DNA of 64,000 bases from Adiantum capillus-veneris (lineage: Eukaryota > Streptophyta > Polypodiopsida > Polypodiales > Pteridaceae). The notes below the pieces were generated by a model, which saw only the letters and a list, made by a program, of their open reading frames with translations, was not told the origin of the DNA and made no database searches. The stretch spans positions 69,160,503-69,224,502 of the forward strand of contig CM043957.1 of the NCBI GenBank assembly GCA_014529385.2, read 5' to 3'. The translations under genes were made by a program, and so were the position numbers. Numbering within the stretch: the stretch's first letter is position 1; the number at the start of each line of letters is the position of its first letter. Below, one piece after another: positions 1 to 11,799 of this stretch.

Positions 1-212
1 TGTGACACATAGTCAAAAGGTGATCGAAGTATCTGTAAAAGAGAAAAAATCACAATGCTAAAATTAAACAAGAGGCCATATGAGACACTAATTAAAGCAC
101 TAGATAGCATGTCAAAATTATCAAACCATCACCTATAAACAAGCCACTGAAAAGCCATGCGGTAGTAGTCAATTCTCTTCCACATCCTTTGTTTTGTTTT
201 CTAAAGCCACCT

Positions 213-2075
213 CTAGTGGCAATAGAAACTTTCACCCTCCGAGAAGTACATATCCATGGTGCATGCGGGAGAAATATCAATCCCTCCAGGCACATCCACA
301 TACTCTCCAAGGAGCTTGCAAGATCTATCCAAGATCCTTTGCAAAACTCTTTCTAATTTTACCCAACTTTCACACCATGCACATAGAAAAATCAGACCAA
401 GAACACAAACATTATTCAAATTCCTAAATAAACAATTTGTTTTCTCATGCTCACCCTCCATACTTGTGATCTCCTTTCACCATGCAATAAGCCGCACGAG
501 TGGTCTTGCTCACCTCTAGTAAGGAAACCCACAAGATTTTATTTTCTATCAAAGAATCATGCAGAGAAATCAAGTTTAGTATCTCTAAGGTGGCCCAACT
601 GTCCTCCCCCGATTGAAGGCTCATGACACGATCAAACCAATCCTTCCCTAGCTTTGGGTCAACAATGTTAAGAATCTATCAAAGCACAATGTCAAATTAA
701 TTGAGTTCTTTATTAGCATATATACAAAAAAATATCACAAGGTAGTTAAATACCTTGCTGACACGATTTGAATACTCTTCCTTTCACAAATCCTCACTAG
801 AAAGCATAGATTTCTTGCTCTCTAGTTTACAATGTAGCTCTTTTGACATTTGAACCTTCAAAATAAACAAATACCTTTCAACACAAAAAGATTTAATCAA
901 ATAGTACAAAGAAAGAGCTATAATTTGAAATGACCTCACATAAAAAAAGAAATCTAGCTAGAGATTTTCTTGTAAGAGGATACCATGGTTCTTCTCCCTT
1001 TGTGGTTCTTTTGCGTAGTGTCAATCAATTTTTTATCATTCTTCAGCAAAGCACGAAGATAATCCTCATGATTAGCAGAGCAAAAGTTTGCACAATTTAC
1101 AAACTCATCTCGCAGATGAGATGAAACTAGTGCATGGGTGCTCATACTAAATTACATATTGGCAAGTTAAATGACATTCAAACATGAAAAATTTATACAA
1201 AAAACACAATTGTGAAGAGTTACTCACAAATTTATGCGCTGCAAGTTCACCAGCAATGCTATTTTGGAAACCTTTGTAGGGTCAATGATCGTACATAAGA
1301 CCCTACAATGTTTGTCCTTGCTAGTGGAGAACATTTCTTTAATTGTAGCTTTCCATGTCACTGTCCTGTGATTCCCTTCCCATACATAGACCATTCTACC
1401 AATTAGTGGCTCTAATTGTGGCTACAATGCTAACTCCTCTTCATACTCTTTGTTGATGTCTCTCCGAAGTGGGTCCCATGTCTCTATGATATTGTCTATT
1501 TTCACAAACAAAACACATCCCAAAAACAACATTAAACATTTCTAATTAAGTGAAAATAATGCTAGGACTTCAAAAATATACTTCAAAACATCCATGATTA
1601 CATGTCACTAATGTCTCTTCCTTTTGACATGTTTGGAGTGAAACTTTAAAGGAAACTTTTTTCTTTATATAACCCTCCCTTGCAAATCCAGCTTTTAAGC
1701 TAGATACATCAAATCTTAGACCTCATACGCGTGCATATGGAATGAGTCTACACAAAGGCACCGGAGGTCACTCAAAACAACTGAGAACCCTTGTGGTTTT
1801 TAGAATGTCTTCTTCTCGATCCATATGCAAATGACTATCATCCCCATCATCTGTAGATGCTCCCACTTTAGGGGCAATATGAAATCGAACCAATTCCAAC
1901 ACCACCTCTTGACTAGCTATGTGAGCATCTAAATCATTCAATGACCCCAAACCAATATCTATGCTCTAAATGTCTTCCTTATGAAGATCATTGTCATCAA
2001 ATTCCTCAATGATTGACACTGAGCTCACTTGATCACTGCATAGAGTCTCATGGGTCACTTTGCCTTTACCTTTTT
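213..2075 (-). pseudogene. Remnant of an unrecognised multi-exon gene
   Basis: Five separated stretches on the minus strand read like protein rather than noise: about 2075-1768, 1500-1237, 1148-954, 668-500 and 461-213. The 1500-1237 block ends at a good donor (GTGAGT), and joining it to the AG just before 1148 keeps the frame open into the next block. The block at 668-500 follows an AG and meets GTGAGC. In-frame TAG codons near 1963 and 1428 show that it is broken. Readable pieces include EYVDVPGGIDISPACTMD and IIDPTKVSKIALLVNLQRIN. I do not recognise the family. It could be an old transposon gene or a host pseudogene. The block limits are my reading, not a gene prediction. Confidence 0.35.
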
Positions 2076-2099
2076 TACAAGAGCCTCTTTGTTAGCAGG

Positions 2100-3812
2100 T
2101 CGCACGATGAACGTCTATAGCATAGCTATCGGGCACCAACATAATGTCAATACCCAGGGAAGGACTCGGATGGGGCATGGAGACTCTTTGAGATCGACAA
2201 TCTCAAGAAGTGCACCTTAACAAGCAAACACACCAACTCAACAAGCAAACCAACACTCCATGATCAGGGAAGTCTGCCTATGTCCTTTCTCACAACTCTA
2301 AGTCATCACTCCATTTCGGCACTCGAACCGACTCAAAATGCAACAAAACTTTAGGAGGAGGTCTAGGATACCTAGGGGCACTATCCTACCAAGTTTGGTC
2401 GCAATGCGACAAGGTACCAAAATCATGATCCATCATGAAAAAGGCCCTAAAATTGCAACAGATCAGTCTAGAAAGGTCGCCCTGTGGTCTAGGAACACTC
2501 TCCTGTGGTCAAAATGACTAAAAACAATGATTTAAGCACTCAAATCTAAAGATTAAGCTCACTAACGCATAGTCGCGAACCTCAACAAAACTAACAATGC
2601 TTACACATAATGAAAGACCAAAGAGAGAGGAACACAATACAATTTTCAAAATCAAAAATTGATTACCCAATCGTTAGGAAAGTTGATTACAAGTTGGAGT
2701 AGCTTTGTAGCTTGAGCGTACGTTTTCAGAGCTCCCTTCTTCTTCTCTAGATAAGCCTCCTTTCACATCATTAAGGTTATTGACATTTATACATAGGGTA
2801 TTCTAAATGGCCAGTGGCTAGTTCACATGGACCTTTACAATTATCATGGACAGAATTACAACTCAGGGAATTGACCTGCTACTCTAAAATCGGGATTTAC
2901 ATAGAGTATCACTACACTAGCTAGGCAAAATAATAGACTACAAATGTGGTGTCCGACTACGTGTCCAGCCAGGTGGACACCCATTCGGTCAATCCTCAAA
3001 CACTCTTCCAGTTGTAGGACTACACCAAAGTTTTGAAAAATAACACTTTCAAACATCACTCAAACACTTAAGAAATTTGTATTCTATACATTTTCACTAC
3101 TCAGCTTCAAAATTACAATCAATTCAATAATACCAAGAATTAAAGCCACCCTATCATAAGACCAAAAAAAATATCTAGCCCTATCATTTTCATAACAAAA
3201 GAAAGCTCCCGGCTTGCCATCATCTGTGTTGGCCAACTGTCCCCCACATTATCTAAAGTCTTTTGACACTTACCATGCATCTTTTGACACTAACCATTTT
3301 TAGCTTTAACCAAAGTACAAGTGGACGTTGAGGATATAAGCCTTATTGCAAGGTCGCCATAGAAGTGCTACATCTGCTGGCTAAGTATAGATTATAGACA
3401 AAGTGACTTTCCTACCTTTAAATGTGCACATTGCATGACATAAAAAAAGGCCCAGTCTTTTTAATGTCATGGATTACATAAATAATGCCACAAAATTTTT
3501 TTGTTAAATATAAAACTAATTAATTAAGATCTTTAACATTAAAATTATGTGATTAACATGTTCAAAAACAACATCGCCAAACTAAATAATGTATTCGCAA
3601 TAGGCATGAGCAAAAGTCAATAAATATCTCACTCAAAAACACATTTGATTATATATTTCTGTGAACTTCCCAAAACACACTATTCTCGCAGTGTCCAATA
3701 CACTATTTTTGCACTGCCTTGTTTAATTCTCTTTATGTTTGTTTAAATATTGACATTACATATACTGAGAAAATTGAAAAAAAAATGATACATTATCGCT
3801 ATGAAAACTAGG
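2100..3812. other. No gene recognised
   Basis: Mostly AT-rich sequence without an open frame I can defend. The 2110-3060 part has the texture of an old LTR or untranslated repeat, but I found no second copy in the window and no TG/CA-bounded repeat, so I give it no name. Confidence 0.5.
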
Positions 3813-3957
3813 CAAACCTGTCGTGTGTCTATTGCACAGCCAGGTATGCAAGCGGCCTAGTTTATTGTTGCAACTAGTCTGCACTGACGCGGACTGGTTG
3901 CAACAGCAAACTAGGCCACTTGCGTACTTGACAGCGCAGCAGACTCATGATAGGTTT
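3813..3957. repeat. Imperfect foldback (long hairpin)
   Basis: The arm at 3813-3882 and the arm at 3889-3957 are reverse complements with roughly 80% pairing and a 6-base loop (ACTGAC). The inner 35 bases pair best, around GGCCTAGTTT and GTTGCAAC. Pairing fades outside the arms. It may be a foldback MITE or a hairpin RNA precursor; the sequence alone does not decide. A short open frame on the minus strand here is a by-product of the palindrome. Confidence 0.75.
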
Positions 3958-4600
3958 CTTTTTCTTCAATGCGGTGTGCGGTAGGCTTACCTGGCTAGAA
4001 TACGATGGTGTGGCAACATTGTTGGACTCCAGATGATGATAGCAACGGCCTCCAACTCTAACAACAGCTTTGAAATGCGGTAGCAATCACTTTGAATTGT
4101 TTGGACACCAAAAAATGTCTACATAATGGCCCTTGGCTAATGGATTTCGAGAGTAGAGAAGCTTCTATGATAACAATTGCAACAATAGCATAAGGCTGGG
4201 AGTGGCAGTAAAAATTTTAGCAATAGGTTAAGAGCAGTGGATTCCATGAAGCAACCAACCACGCAGCATGGAGTTTTACTTAATATATCCCTACTTCAGA
4301 AATAAGGTAGTGATTTCACAAGAGAGCGGACAAACAAAACTTCACTTGTGTCTGGTATGACGTAGGCCTAATGACTTTAAGTGTTATCCTTCTGGTGGAT
4401 GTGTTCATCACCGCGGTACTGGAGACAGAAAAATGATTCCAAGCACTCTCATTAAATAGAAATAACTAGAGAATATTTTTATTCATCCTTACAAAATATT
4501 GTGCCACTTGTTGCATTTATTAGATTGAATTTAATACAAAACTTAAGGTTAATATTATCTTTTTGATACCCCCTATATCCAACCTATTCCATAAATATTG
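3958..4600. other. No gene recognised
   Basis: AT-rich spacer between the foldback and the MULE-type remnant. No terminal inverted repeat of the transposon could be made out here. Confidence 0.5.
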
Positions 4601-4601
4601 A

Positions 4602-7600
4602 ATGTTATTTGAATTCGCTCATAGTCACAGCTTGATTTTTCTTCTTCCAACAATGAGTCGACACATTACCATCTTTGGACCTCAAAGAGGTCAAAAACTT
4701 GTTCTTATTTTTGACAATCGGTTACAAGAGGTCAAGGTTGACACATTGAAGCTGCATTTTGATATTCAAGATGAAGATTTGTTTTTGTGTCCTCTGTTAT
4801 TGTCTGAAGAAAACGTGAAGGTAGAACGTGCTGAAAACACAATTGGTGAACAGATTTTCACCCTTGACCACGAAGTTTCAAAGTTCTACAAGATAGGTGT
4901 CATCTCTAAGCTGATGCCAAAAAATATGGGCTCAAAAGTTTCACCTATAGTGATCAAAGAGGAGACTAACGACTTCAGACATTCACAGTCAAGTATCATT
5001 GACATCATTACAAATCTCCCACTACAAACATACCTTCTAGTGCCCTTGTGTCAAGTTCAAAAGGGTGTGCAAGTTTTGGAACTCCCATTAGAATATAATG
5101 GGTATCTCGCTTTTGAGTTGCCACCACAAGGTGAAAACTCACGTATGAATGGTATGGAGCAATTTTTTGATGGACACTCTTGGATATAGTATGTGACTTG
5201 CAGCAATAATTTGTTCAAAGGTGTGGTGCACTTTAGTAAATGCTCGTGCCATTTGTGGTGTGTTAATATTGAATGCAGTTTTTTTTCAGAACAAACCTTC
5301 CAAATGAGAGTCATTGGAAGGGGCGATTTACAAGCACCACCAAAGGGTTTGATTGGACCAAAATTTTGCAAGCTTGTGTGCATCCACTATCAAATGCTAT
5401 ATGTCTTAATGCTTGTCCATTGGTGATTTAATATTGCATTCTAATTGAAAAAAAAAATGTAATTAGATGTGCAAATCATCTTGGTTATCACAAGCATCTA
5501 GTGGCTGAGGAAAAAAGTAGAGCTGTTCACAAAGCTATATCCCAAGCTTTGCTTGCACGGGCACCTTTGGAGCCTTTGACTACAGCCAAACAGTTGGAGA
5601 GAGCAACAACGAAAGAGATTGTTATGGAAAAGATCATGGGCCTAAGCTCTTGTAAGAGTGCTCCATTGGGTGAAGATGAATTTTCTTGGGTGAAGATGAA
5701 TTTGCTCGGTTCCTTGACATGGTGACTCCACTCTCTAATAAGCGTCATGTTCAAGAAACAGTCAAAAAGGAAAAGGGTGTTACATCAATGGGACTTGAAT
5801 CCATATTCAAGTTAAAGAGCAATAGTTTATACCCGTACCTACATAGTGTTCTATTTCGAGGGCAGTTAGGGATTGGTCAGCAACCACATGTTTTCAAAAT
5901 GTCTACAATGGGTCTTGGTAGTGGAATGGACTTAGTAAACCATATGCGTCTTGGAGGTAACTTGCAAGATATGTGGGTGCACTTTGACCATGTGCATCGA
6001 ATGGATGGATGGCCTACTATGTCAGCACATGTGTATGATCCCTATGTTTGAGAACTCTTAGCTTTGGCAATACGTGAATTTATAGTTGAAAATAAACATG
6101 CACAGATTGAGTTTTGGAGAATGCTTAATAAGGTGGTGATGGACCTTGGATTTGAGAAGCCAGAGTTTAGAGGTTTCATGGCAGATGAGGCTAATGATAT
6201 TTTTTATTTTGGGGGTGCAAAGAAGAAAATGCATGTAAAGGAAAGATCATGTCTGCTCCATTGGGAGAAGAGTATGGTGAAGCACACTTCAAAGTGTATA
6301 CGTCCATCTTGTCAAGAGGAGCACAAACTTAAGTGTCGAAAGTGGATGCATGCCTCCACAGAGAATGCTGCAAATGTTTTTAAAGAGGAGCTTAGGCTAT
6401 TTGGAGGTTTGGACATGCCATGTTGAGACAGAGATCCCATCATTAGAGACATGGTTGTCTTGGTGGGATGTAAGAGTGCCTCATTAGGGTGATAGATTTG
6501 TTTGTCAAAATGAGAAGGGTGCTTTTATGCCAAGAACCAATCTTTCAAAACCAAAGCATGCAAGCATGTTTGCATCTATTGGATACAAGTCTAGCATTGG
6601 TTCGTATGAAGCAGCATGTGGGAATATGGCCCTAGCTGTGTTGCAGAGTGTTCAATACAATGCGTACCTCAAAGGTATTTAGCACATGCACTGGACGAAC
6701 AATGGCAAATTTGGTTGCAAGGTTTATGAGTCAGTAGGCTACTACTTGTTCGGGTAAGAAGCTCATTGATGTGTCTCATTCTTCATTGTAGGGGATGCAC
6801 ATGATAAGTCCTGAAATGAACAGAGAATCATTGAGAGAAAAGAGTGTTCAAAGGTCTACACCTATATTGGTGAACTGATGAAATATTGAAGGATGAAAGT
6901 CATAGACCGGAGTATGTTACATGTCACAATGGCAATTGGGGTGACAGGGAGTAGACAACAAAATGATTTCACTAATCTCCTCATGTGGTTGGAGCAAAAA
7001 GTTTCATGAACTATGTGGGCAATTCGGCGTACTGAGCCTGGGGGAAAAATGACACGCTTCGGTGTCCTTGCAGATCATACTACAAGGTGTGGGGGGTTCA
7101 TTAATGAGATGGCACCTTCCGTCAAACATGGGGTTCACGCACCAAGTTTCTGGGGAAGGAAAAAATACCTTGCAAGAGGATCCAATCCCGACGGCATTGT
7201 CGAGGATTTTGTATGGTTTTGCAATAGTAATAACACTCATACCTAAAAAGTGGATAACATGATCGTTGGTCCTCTGGGACCTGCACTTGGGACTTGGGTT
7301 GTGGTAGAGGGCACTAATCTGCAGTCATCTGAGGTCAAAATGTTGATGAGCAATGGGTTTGTTCTTAAAGAAGCACATGTAAGTGGTGAGTGCAGCCGCA
7401 ATGTTAGAACATGTGGTGGTACACCGAGTTCATTTCATCCAAAATTTTGGGATGGTAAGCTTGTGAGATAGCGATCAAAACTCACAAGAGATTTTCAAGA
7501 TAGGATTGCACAGGGAAGAACTATGGAAGCCAAACTGGTAAGGGAGGTGATCGTGGTTCCCAATTCATCACATGTGTTTCATGCTAGTACAACAGGGTCA

Positions 7601-7834
7601 GTAGAGAAGGGGGTTACGTATGCTGTCACATTTACTGACTTCCCTCGGTGCTCATGTGAGGATTTTCAGATACGTGACAATAAATGTGTTACATATGTGC
7701 CTTGCAAGCACATCTACTTTGTGTTTTTTAGAGTCTTGGGTTTGCACTCTGTTGCCCATGAGTTTGTGCATCAAGCTACACTTACGAAAGTGGAGTTGTT
7801 CCAGGCCTTGAGAGGTTCTCGGATAGCATTGTAG
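4602..7834 (+). pseudogene. Degenerate MULE-type transposase with SWIM zinc finger
   Basis: A chain of coding blocks on the plus strand, broken by stops and frameshifts (for example 5189, 6051, 6426, 7471), forms one decayed transposase. In order: an N-terminal region starting MSRHITIFGPQRG at 4653; a block with ISQALLARAPLEPLTTAKQ (about 5535); a catalytic-like region with GFMADEAND (about 6175), which I take as the second acidic residue of a DDE core; a block with WWDVRVPH and PRTNLSKPKH (about 6455-6560); and a SWIM finger near 7650-7720 with the pattern CSC then CKH. MULE transposases usually end in such a SWIM finger. The protein is dead as written. The exact superfamily rests on motif order, not on an alignment. 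Confidence 0.6.
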
Positions 7835-8550
7835 GCTTGCAAGGTTGTGCTGATTTTTTTTCAAAATCTAAGTGCCATAATTTTTTATGGACCGTTTTTG
7901 AGAGAAAGTATGTCACATGGAATTGTGTTATGTCTCTAGAATGAAGAGACCGCCTTTGTCTCAAGTATTCAATTTTCATAATGGTTCAAAATCTAAATTT
8001 TTGTCAATCAATTCCCTTATTTATGGTAGTAAAAGCAACATGAATGAGATAAAATTATTTTTTTCCCCAGTGTTGCTCTTGTATCAAATTGCCCCCGGAT
8101 TTGCTCGGATTTGCTCAAAACTTTTCTTGCTCAGTTTTTTTGCTCGACGATTGGAACTCCCCCACGTGGATTCACACAATTTTTGCCATTGAAAGTAAAT
8201 CAAATCATTGTTAAGCATGCCCAAAATTCATTGAAAAATCCCTTAATAGTTATGTGATGGATACACTAAGCTTTTTTGACCTATATTCAAAGACTGTTGA
8301 TATTTTCTACTCTTCCAAGTTAACTAGTGAAGTTCAATTTTACAAATAATTTATTAATTTTAGAGAATTTTTTATTTTATTTTTGAGCTTTTTATGTAGA
8401 ATGTGTATTTGGAAACTCGTTTCATATGTTGATCTCATATGTGAGAAGTTTCATGAGGTTTTGATGTTATATACAAAAGTTGTGTCTCATTTATTAAAAT
8501 CTTTGATCTGAGCAATTTTTGTGACTTAAGCCAATTTTGTGGTTTATTGT
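7835..8550. other. No gene recognised
   Basis: AT-rich sequence after the SWIM-finger block. The 3' end of the transposon probably lies here, but no terminal repeat is visible. Confidence 0.4.
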
Positions 8551-8556
8551 ACCCTT

Positions 8557-8557
<1 letters not shown>

Positions 8558-8615
<58 letters not shown>

Positions 8616-8678
8616 AGAAGAAGAAGAAGAAGAGAATTTTAATGTCAAAGGAAACTATTCCAAGAGACCAGATTTATC

Positions 8679-8737
<59 letters not shown>

Positions 8738-8790
8738 AAACTATTCCAAGAGACCAGATTTATCCGAAGAGAGAGAGAGAGAGAGAGGAG
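8558..8790. repeat. Compound GA / GAA microsatellite with duplicated 33-base unit
   Basis: (GA)n to about 8612, then (GAA)n to about 8634, then (GA)n at 8683-8734 and 8769-8789. A non-repeat unit of about 33 bases (GGAAACTATTCCAAGAGACC and the following bases) stands before each of the two later GA runs, so unit plus GA run has been duplicated in tandem. Confidence 0.9.
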
Positions 8791-9068
8791 AGATTGGCAG
8801 TTGAACTTGTTTTTTTTTTTGAATTGATATTCAAATGTCATTATGTTTAAGAAAAAAACCATTATATTGTGAAAAAAACATTAGTTTTTCAATAATAATT
8901 TGTTAAAATGATAGAGAGATAAATGAAAGAGAATGACTTTTTAAGATAAATTTTTTGTTTGTGTATTGTTATCATAGTTAACATTATAAAGAGATGTATT
9001 TTTGGCTTGTCTATCATTATAACCGATTCTATGAAGAGGTAATTGACAAATAATTATGAAGATTCCGT

Positions 9069-9074
<6 letters not shown>

Positions 9075-9106
<32 letters not shown>
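9075..9106. repeat. (TG)n microsatellite
   Basis: Uninterrupted TG dinucleotides following TATATATA. No gene nearby. Confidence 0.95.
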
Positions 9107-9108
<2 letters not shown>

Positions 9109-9370
9109 TTGTGATTTGATATGAGATTCTTTGACAAAAAGAATCAACATGAACATTTGTAGACACCATGGAAATTTGTATATGAAATGCTCTCCACGGC
9201 CGCACTATGAACCAAGTAATTTGTGTACATATTGCACATACATAGCACTCAAACAAAATTTTTACAAATTTCTTGTCAAAATTGACCGGGTGGGCAACAC
9301 TCTCATCTACTCTAGCGCTTTTTCAAGGACGCCAAAGCCCTTTGTTCTCCACATGCTCCAAAGCAATTCT

Positions 9371-9373
<3 letters not shown>

Positions 9374-9421
<48 letters not shown>

Positions 9422-9443
9422 ATCTCCCTCTCTCTAGGAGATT

Positions 9444-9487
<44 letters not shown>

Positions 9488-9646
9488 TGGAGATTATAGA
9501 GATAGAGAGAATTTATAATAAGAGATTTTTTTTGGTTTAAATAGATATAGTGGAGAGGAAAATTAGGTAGAGAGAGATAAAAATAAAAAGTTAGAGAGAG
9601 GGAGAGGGAGAGAGAAAGAGGAAAAGGGAGAGATGGAGAGGGAGAG

Positions 9647-9679
<33 letters not shown>

Positions 9680-9836
9680 TATAGAATAGTGTAGATAGAG
9701 AGGGAAGAGAGAGAGAGAGAGAGTGAGAGAGAGAAAGGGAGAGAAAGAGAGTAGAGAGGGAGGGAAATTGAGGGAAAGGGATAGAGAGAAAGAGAGATTA
9801 GAATAAGAGAAAGAGAGAGGGAAAGAGGGACAGTTT
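9374..9836. repeat. (CT)n/(GA)n palindrome followed by a long purine tract
   Basis: (CT)n at 9374-9420 is followed by AATCTCC, a 9-base spacer (9428-9436), then GGAGATT and (AG)n, so the two arms pair perfectly over about 30-50 bases. From 9444 to 9836 the plus strand is almost entirely A and G, with only scattered T and C. The long Leu/Ser-rich reading frame opposite it is a translation of the repeat. Confidence 0.9.
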
Positions 9837-9917
9837 GGATGTTTCTCAATTAATATATCATTCGACTCTTGCCTCAGATAAAAAGTTATATATCTTACAC
9901 ATGCTTTCTTTCAATGA

Positions 9918-11596
9918 TTGAGTCAGATTTTGGCTACCATGGACAAGGACTCCAAAGATGGGGTTACTATGATTTTCCATTACATAGCCCAATTACCTAT
10001 ACTTTCTGTACAGTATCAGCAAGAGCTAGCCCTGTTCTCTTCTTCTGGGGCTGAACTATCTAACTTTTTGAAAAAATTATGTGGCCTCAATCCATCTTTT
10101 ATCAGTGCCCCTGCTGCTCCAACTATCCCTCAAACCGGTGGCATCTTTTGCAGAGATAATGTGGCATTTGAAGCTATCAAGGAGTTTCAAAACAATCCTT
10201 GCTCCCTTAGTGACTCTAATCTTTTGGAAATGGTACCCAAAGTGTCCAAAGTTTTTCCTTGCCTACTAGTTAGAAAAATTGAAATTGAATCCTTTGGTGT
10301 GGACCATCAGCTCTCGATTTTACCTAGCAAAGGCTTTCTGGCACCAATTCTTAGTGAACCTGGGTATATTTGGTTAATCTTCCTGCCTCCACAGTTGAGG
10401 ATTGTAGACTCAGGATTCTGAAAGGAGGATAGTTCTTAGACAAAGGAGAACTCATTAAAGACCCCTTCAACCTTAACCTTATTGACCGTTCCAAATGATC
10501 TTCCAATATAGGTTTATACATGTGGATTAAAGGAAACATGGAGTTTGCTAAAAGTAATCCTGACTTCTACATGGAAGCAATCTAGAATGTATTTCGGCCG
10601 TATAGTAAATGTGCATGCAAGTTTCTTGATCCTAAAGCATCATGCGAATACAACATTATGTGGTTTGACCATGCTATCTGGTTTCTCCTCAACCATCTTG
10701 ACCAGCTCTTCCCCGAGAAGCCAGTGGACTTTCATCTATCCCTTATCTGTTCTTGGTTAGGGGGCCAACCTAAACAATTAGTGATTGCTCAGATTGCTTT
10801 CAATGTTTTATGTGGGCTTATGTTGGATATCCTTAAAGAACTGAAATATGATAATGTACTTATTAGTTGGAAGTATCAACAACCTATTAAGAATCTTGTC
10901 TACAGTAATGATTTTTTACAACACAACACTGTTCTTGATTGTGCTTGTGATAAATATATCCCTTTTTGTAAAGATTTTAATACTTATGGCAGGCATGTCT
11001 GCACCTGTAATCTTGATCTACTTAAAAATGTCACAATCTGGAAAATTCTAGCATTTTTTGGGACGTGTTATACCCTTTCTAAAAAGTCATTTGTTCTCTT
11101 CTTTACTTACTGAACTGGTTTGTTCTCCGACTAGAAGAAGTTTTAGTTTTTTTTTTTGGCAAAATTGGTTGAACAATATTTTTTTTCAAAAAAAACCTCG
11201 CTTATACCATATATTAAATGGTTGTCTACTAAAAGTTCATGGATCACATTACAACTTGTAGTTGAATTTCGAAAGCTTTCACAAGATTTGTTTATGGTTG
11301 GGCTAGATAAAAGCTCCAACTATCCCACTCTTTTGTGCAAAAACTTGGCTTGGAAAGCAGCTCACTCTCGGGTATCTGGGAAGGAATTCACACCTCTTAA
11401 CACTTCTTTGTGTGAGGTTACTAATATGATTTCCAAACATCTAGATAAACTTAGCTATTCTCTTCAAGATAACAAACTTCCAACAGTTTTTACCACCTAT
11501 AAACTGCACAAGCATAAATTCAAATGGATGTCTGATGCCTCGAATGGTATTTTTAAGATTTCACTTGCTCCTACTACTTGGAAATTACTTCTTTAA
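9918..11596 (+). pseudogene. Degenerate reverse-transcriptase-like ORFs (Penelope/DIRS-like, tentative)
   Basis: Three plus-strand blocks (9918-10421, 10545-11113, 11156-11596), broken by stops and frameshifts, appear to be one old reading frame. The second block ends with HVCTCNLDLL followed by KILAFFGT, which resembles the conserved HhxTGDL...GxxY stretch ahead of the polymerase core in Penelope- and DIRS-like elements. The third carries FTTYKLHKHKFKWMSDASNG, which resembles the K-x-HK-x-R motif at the start of such polymerase domains. The catalytic palm (YxDD) is absent because the frame ends near 11596. The assignment is from memory of motif shape and is uncertain. Family-level alternatives include another retroelement or an unknown gene. 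Confidence 0.4.
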
Positions 11597-11766
11597 TGGG
11601 TCATTATTATTGTATACTAGAATGAGACCTCATTCTCATAAGTGATGTACAAAGATAATTCTAAGAATGAGTTGTTTTTGTATTAATCATTGCCTTTTTT
11701 CTAAAGCCAGCTGTCTTTTGAGCGTTAAAGATCATTTATGTCTTAATATATAAGTAAAAATAGCTG

Positions 11767-11767
11767 C

Positions 11768-11795
<28 letters not shown>
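11767..11795. repeat. (GA)n microsatellite
   Basis: GA tract that also marks the abrupt 3' limit of the LINE fragment on the minus strand. Confidence 0.9.

Positions 11796-11796
<1 letters not shown>

Positions 11797-11799
<3 letters not shown>

Noticed and set aside
3874-4086. 70-residue minus-strand frame
   Set aside because: Half of it is the arm of the foldback; no independent support.
8537-8827. Arg-Glu repeat protein on the plus strand
   Set aside because: Pure (GA)n translation flanked by non-coding sequence. Similar frames at 15187, 17741, 38588 and 45218 were rejected for the same reason.
9442-9849. 135-residue minus-strand open frame rich in Leu and Ser
   Set aside because: It is a translation of the purine tract; repeats of two bases stay open by composition alone.
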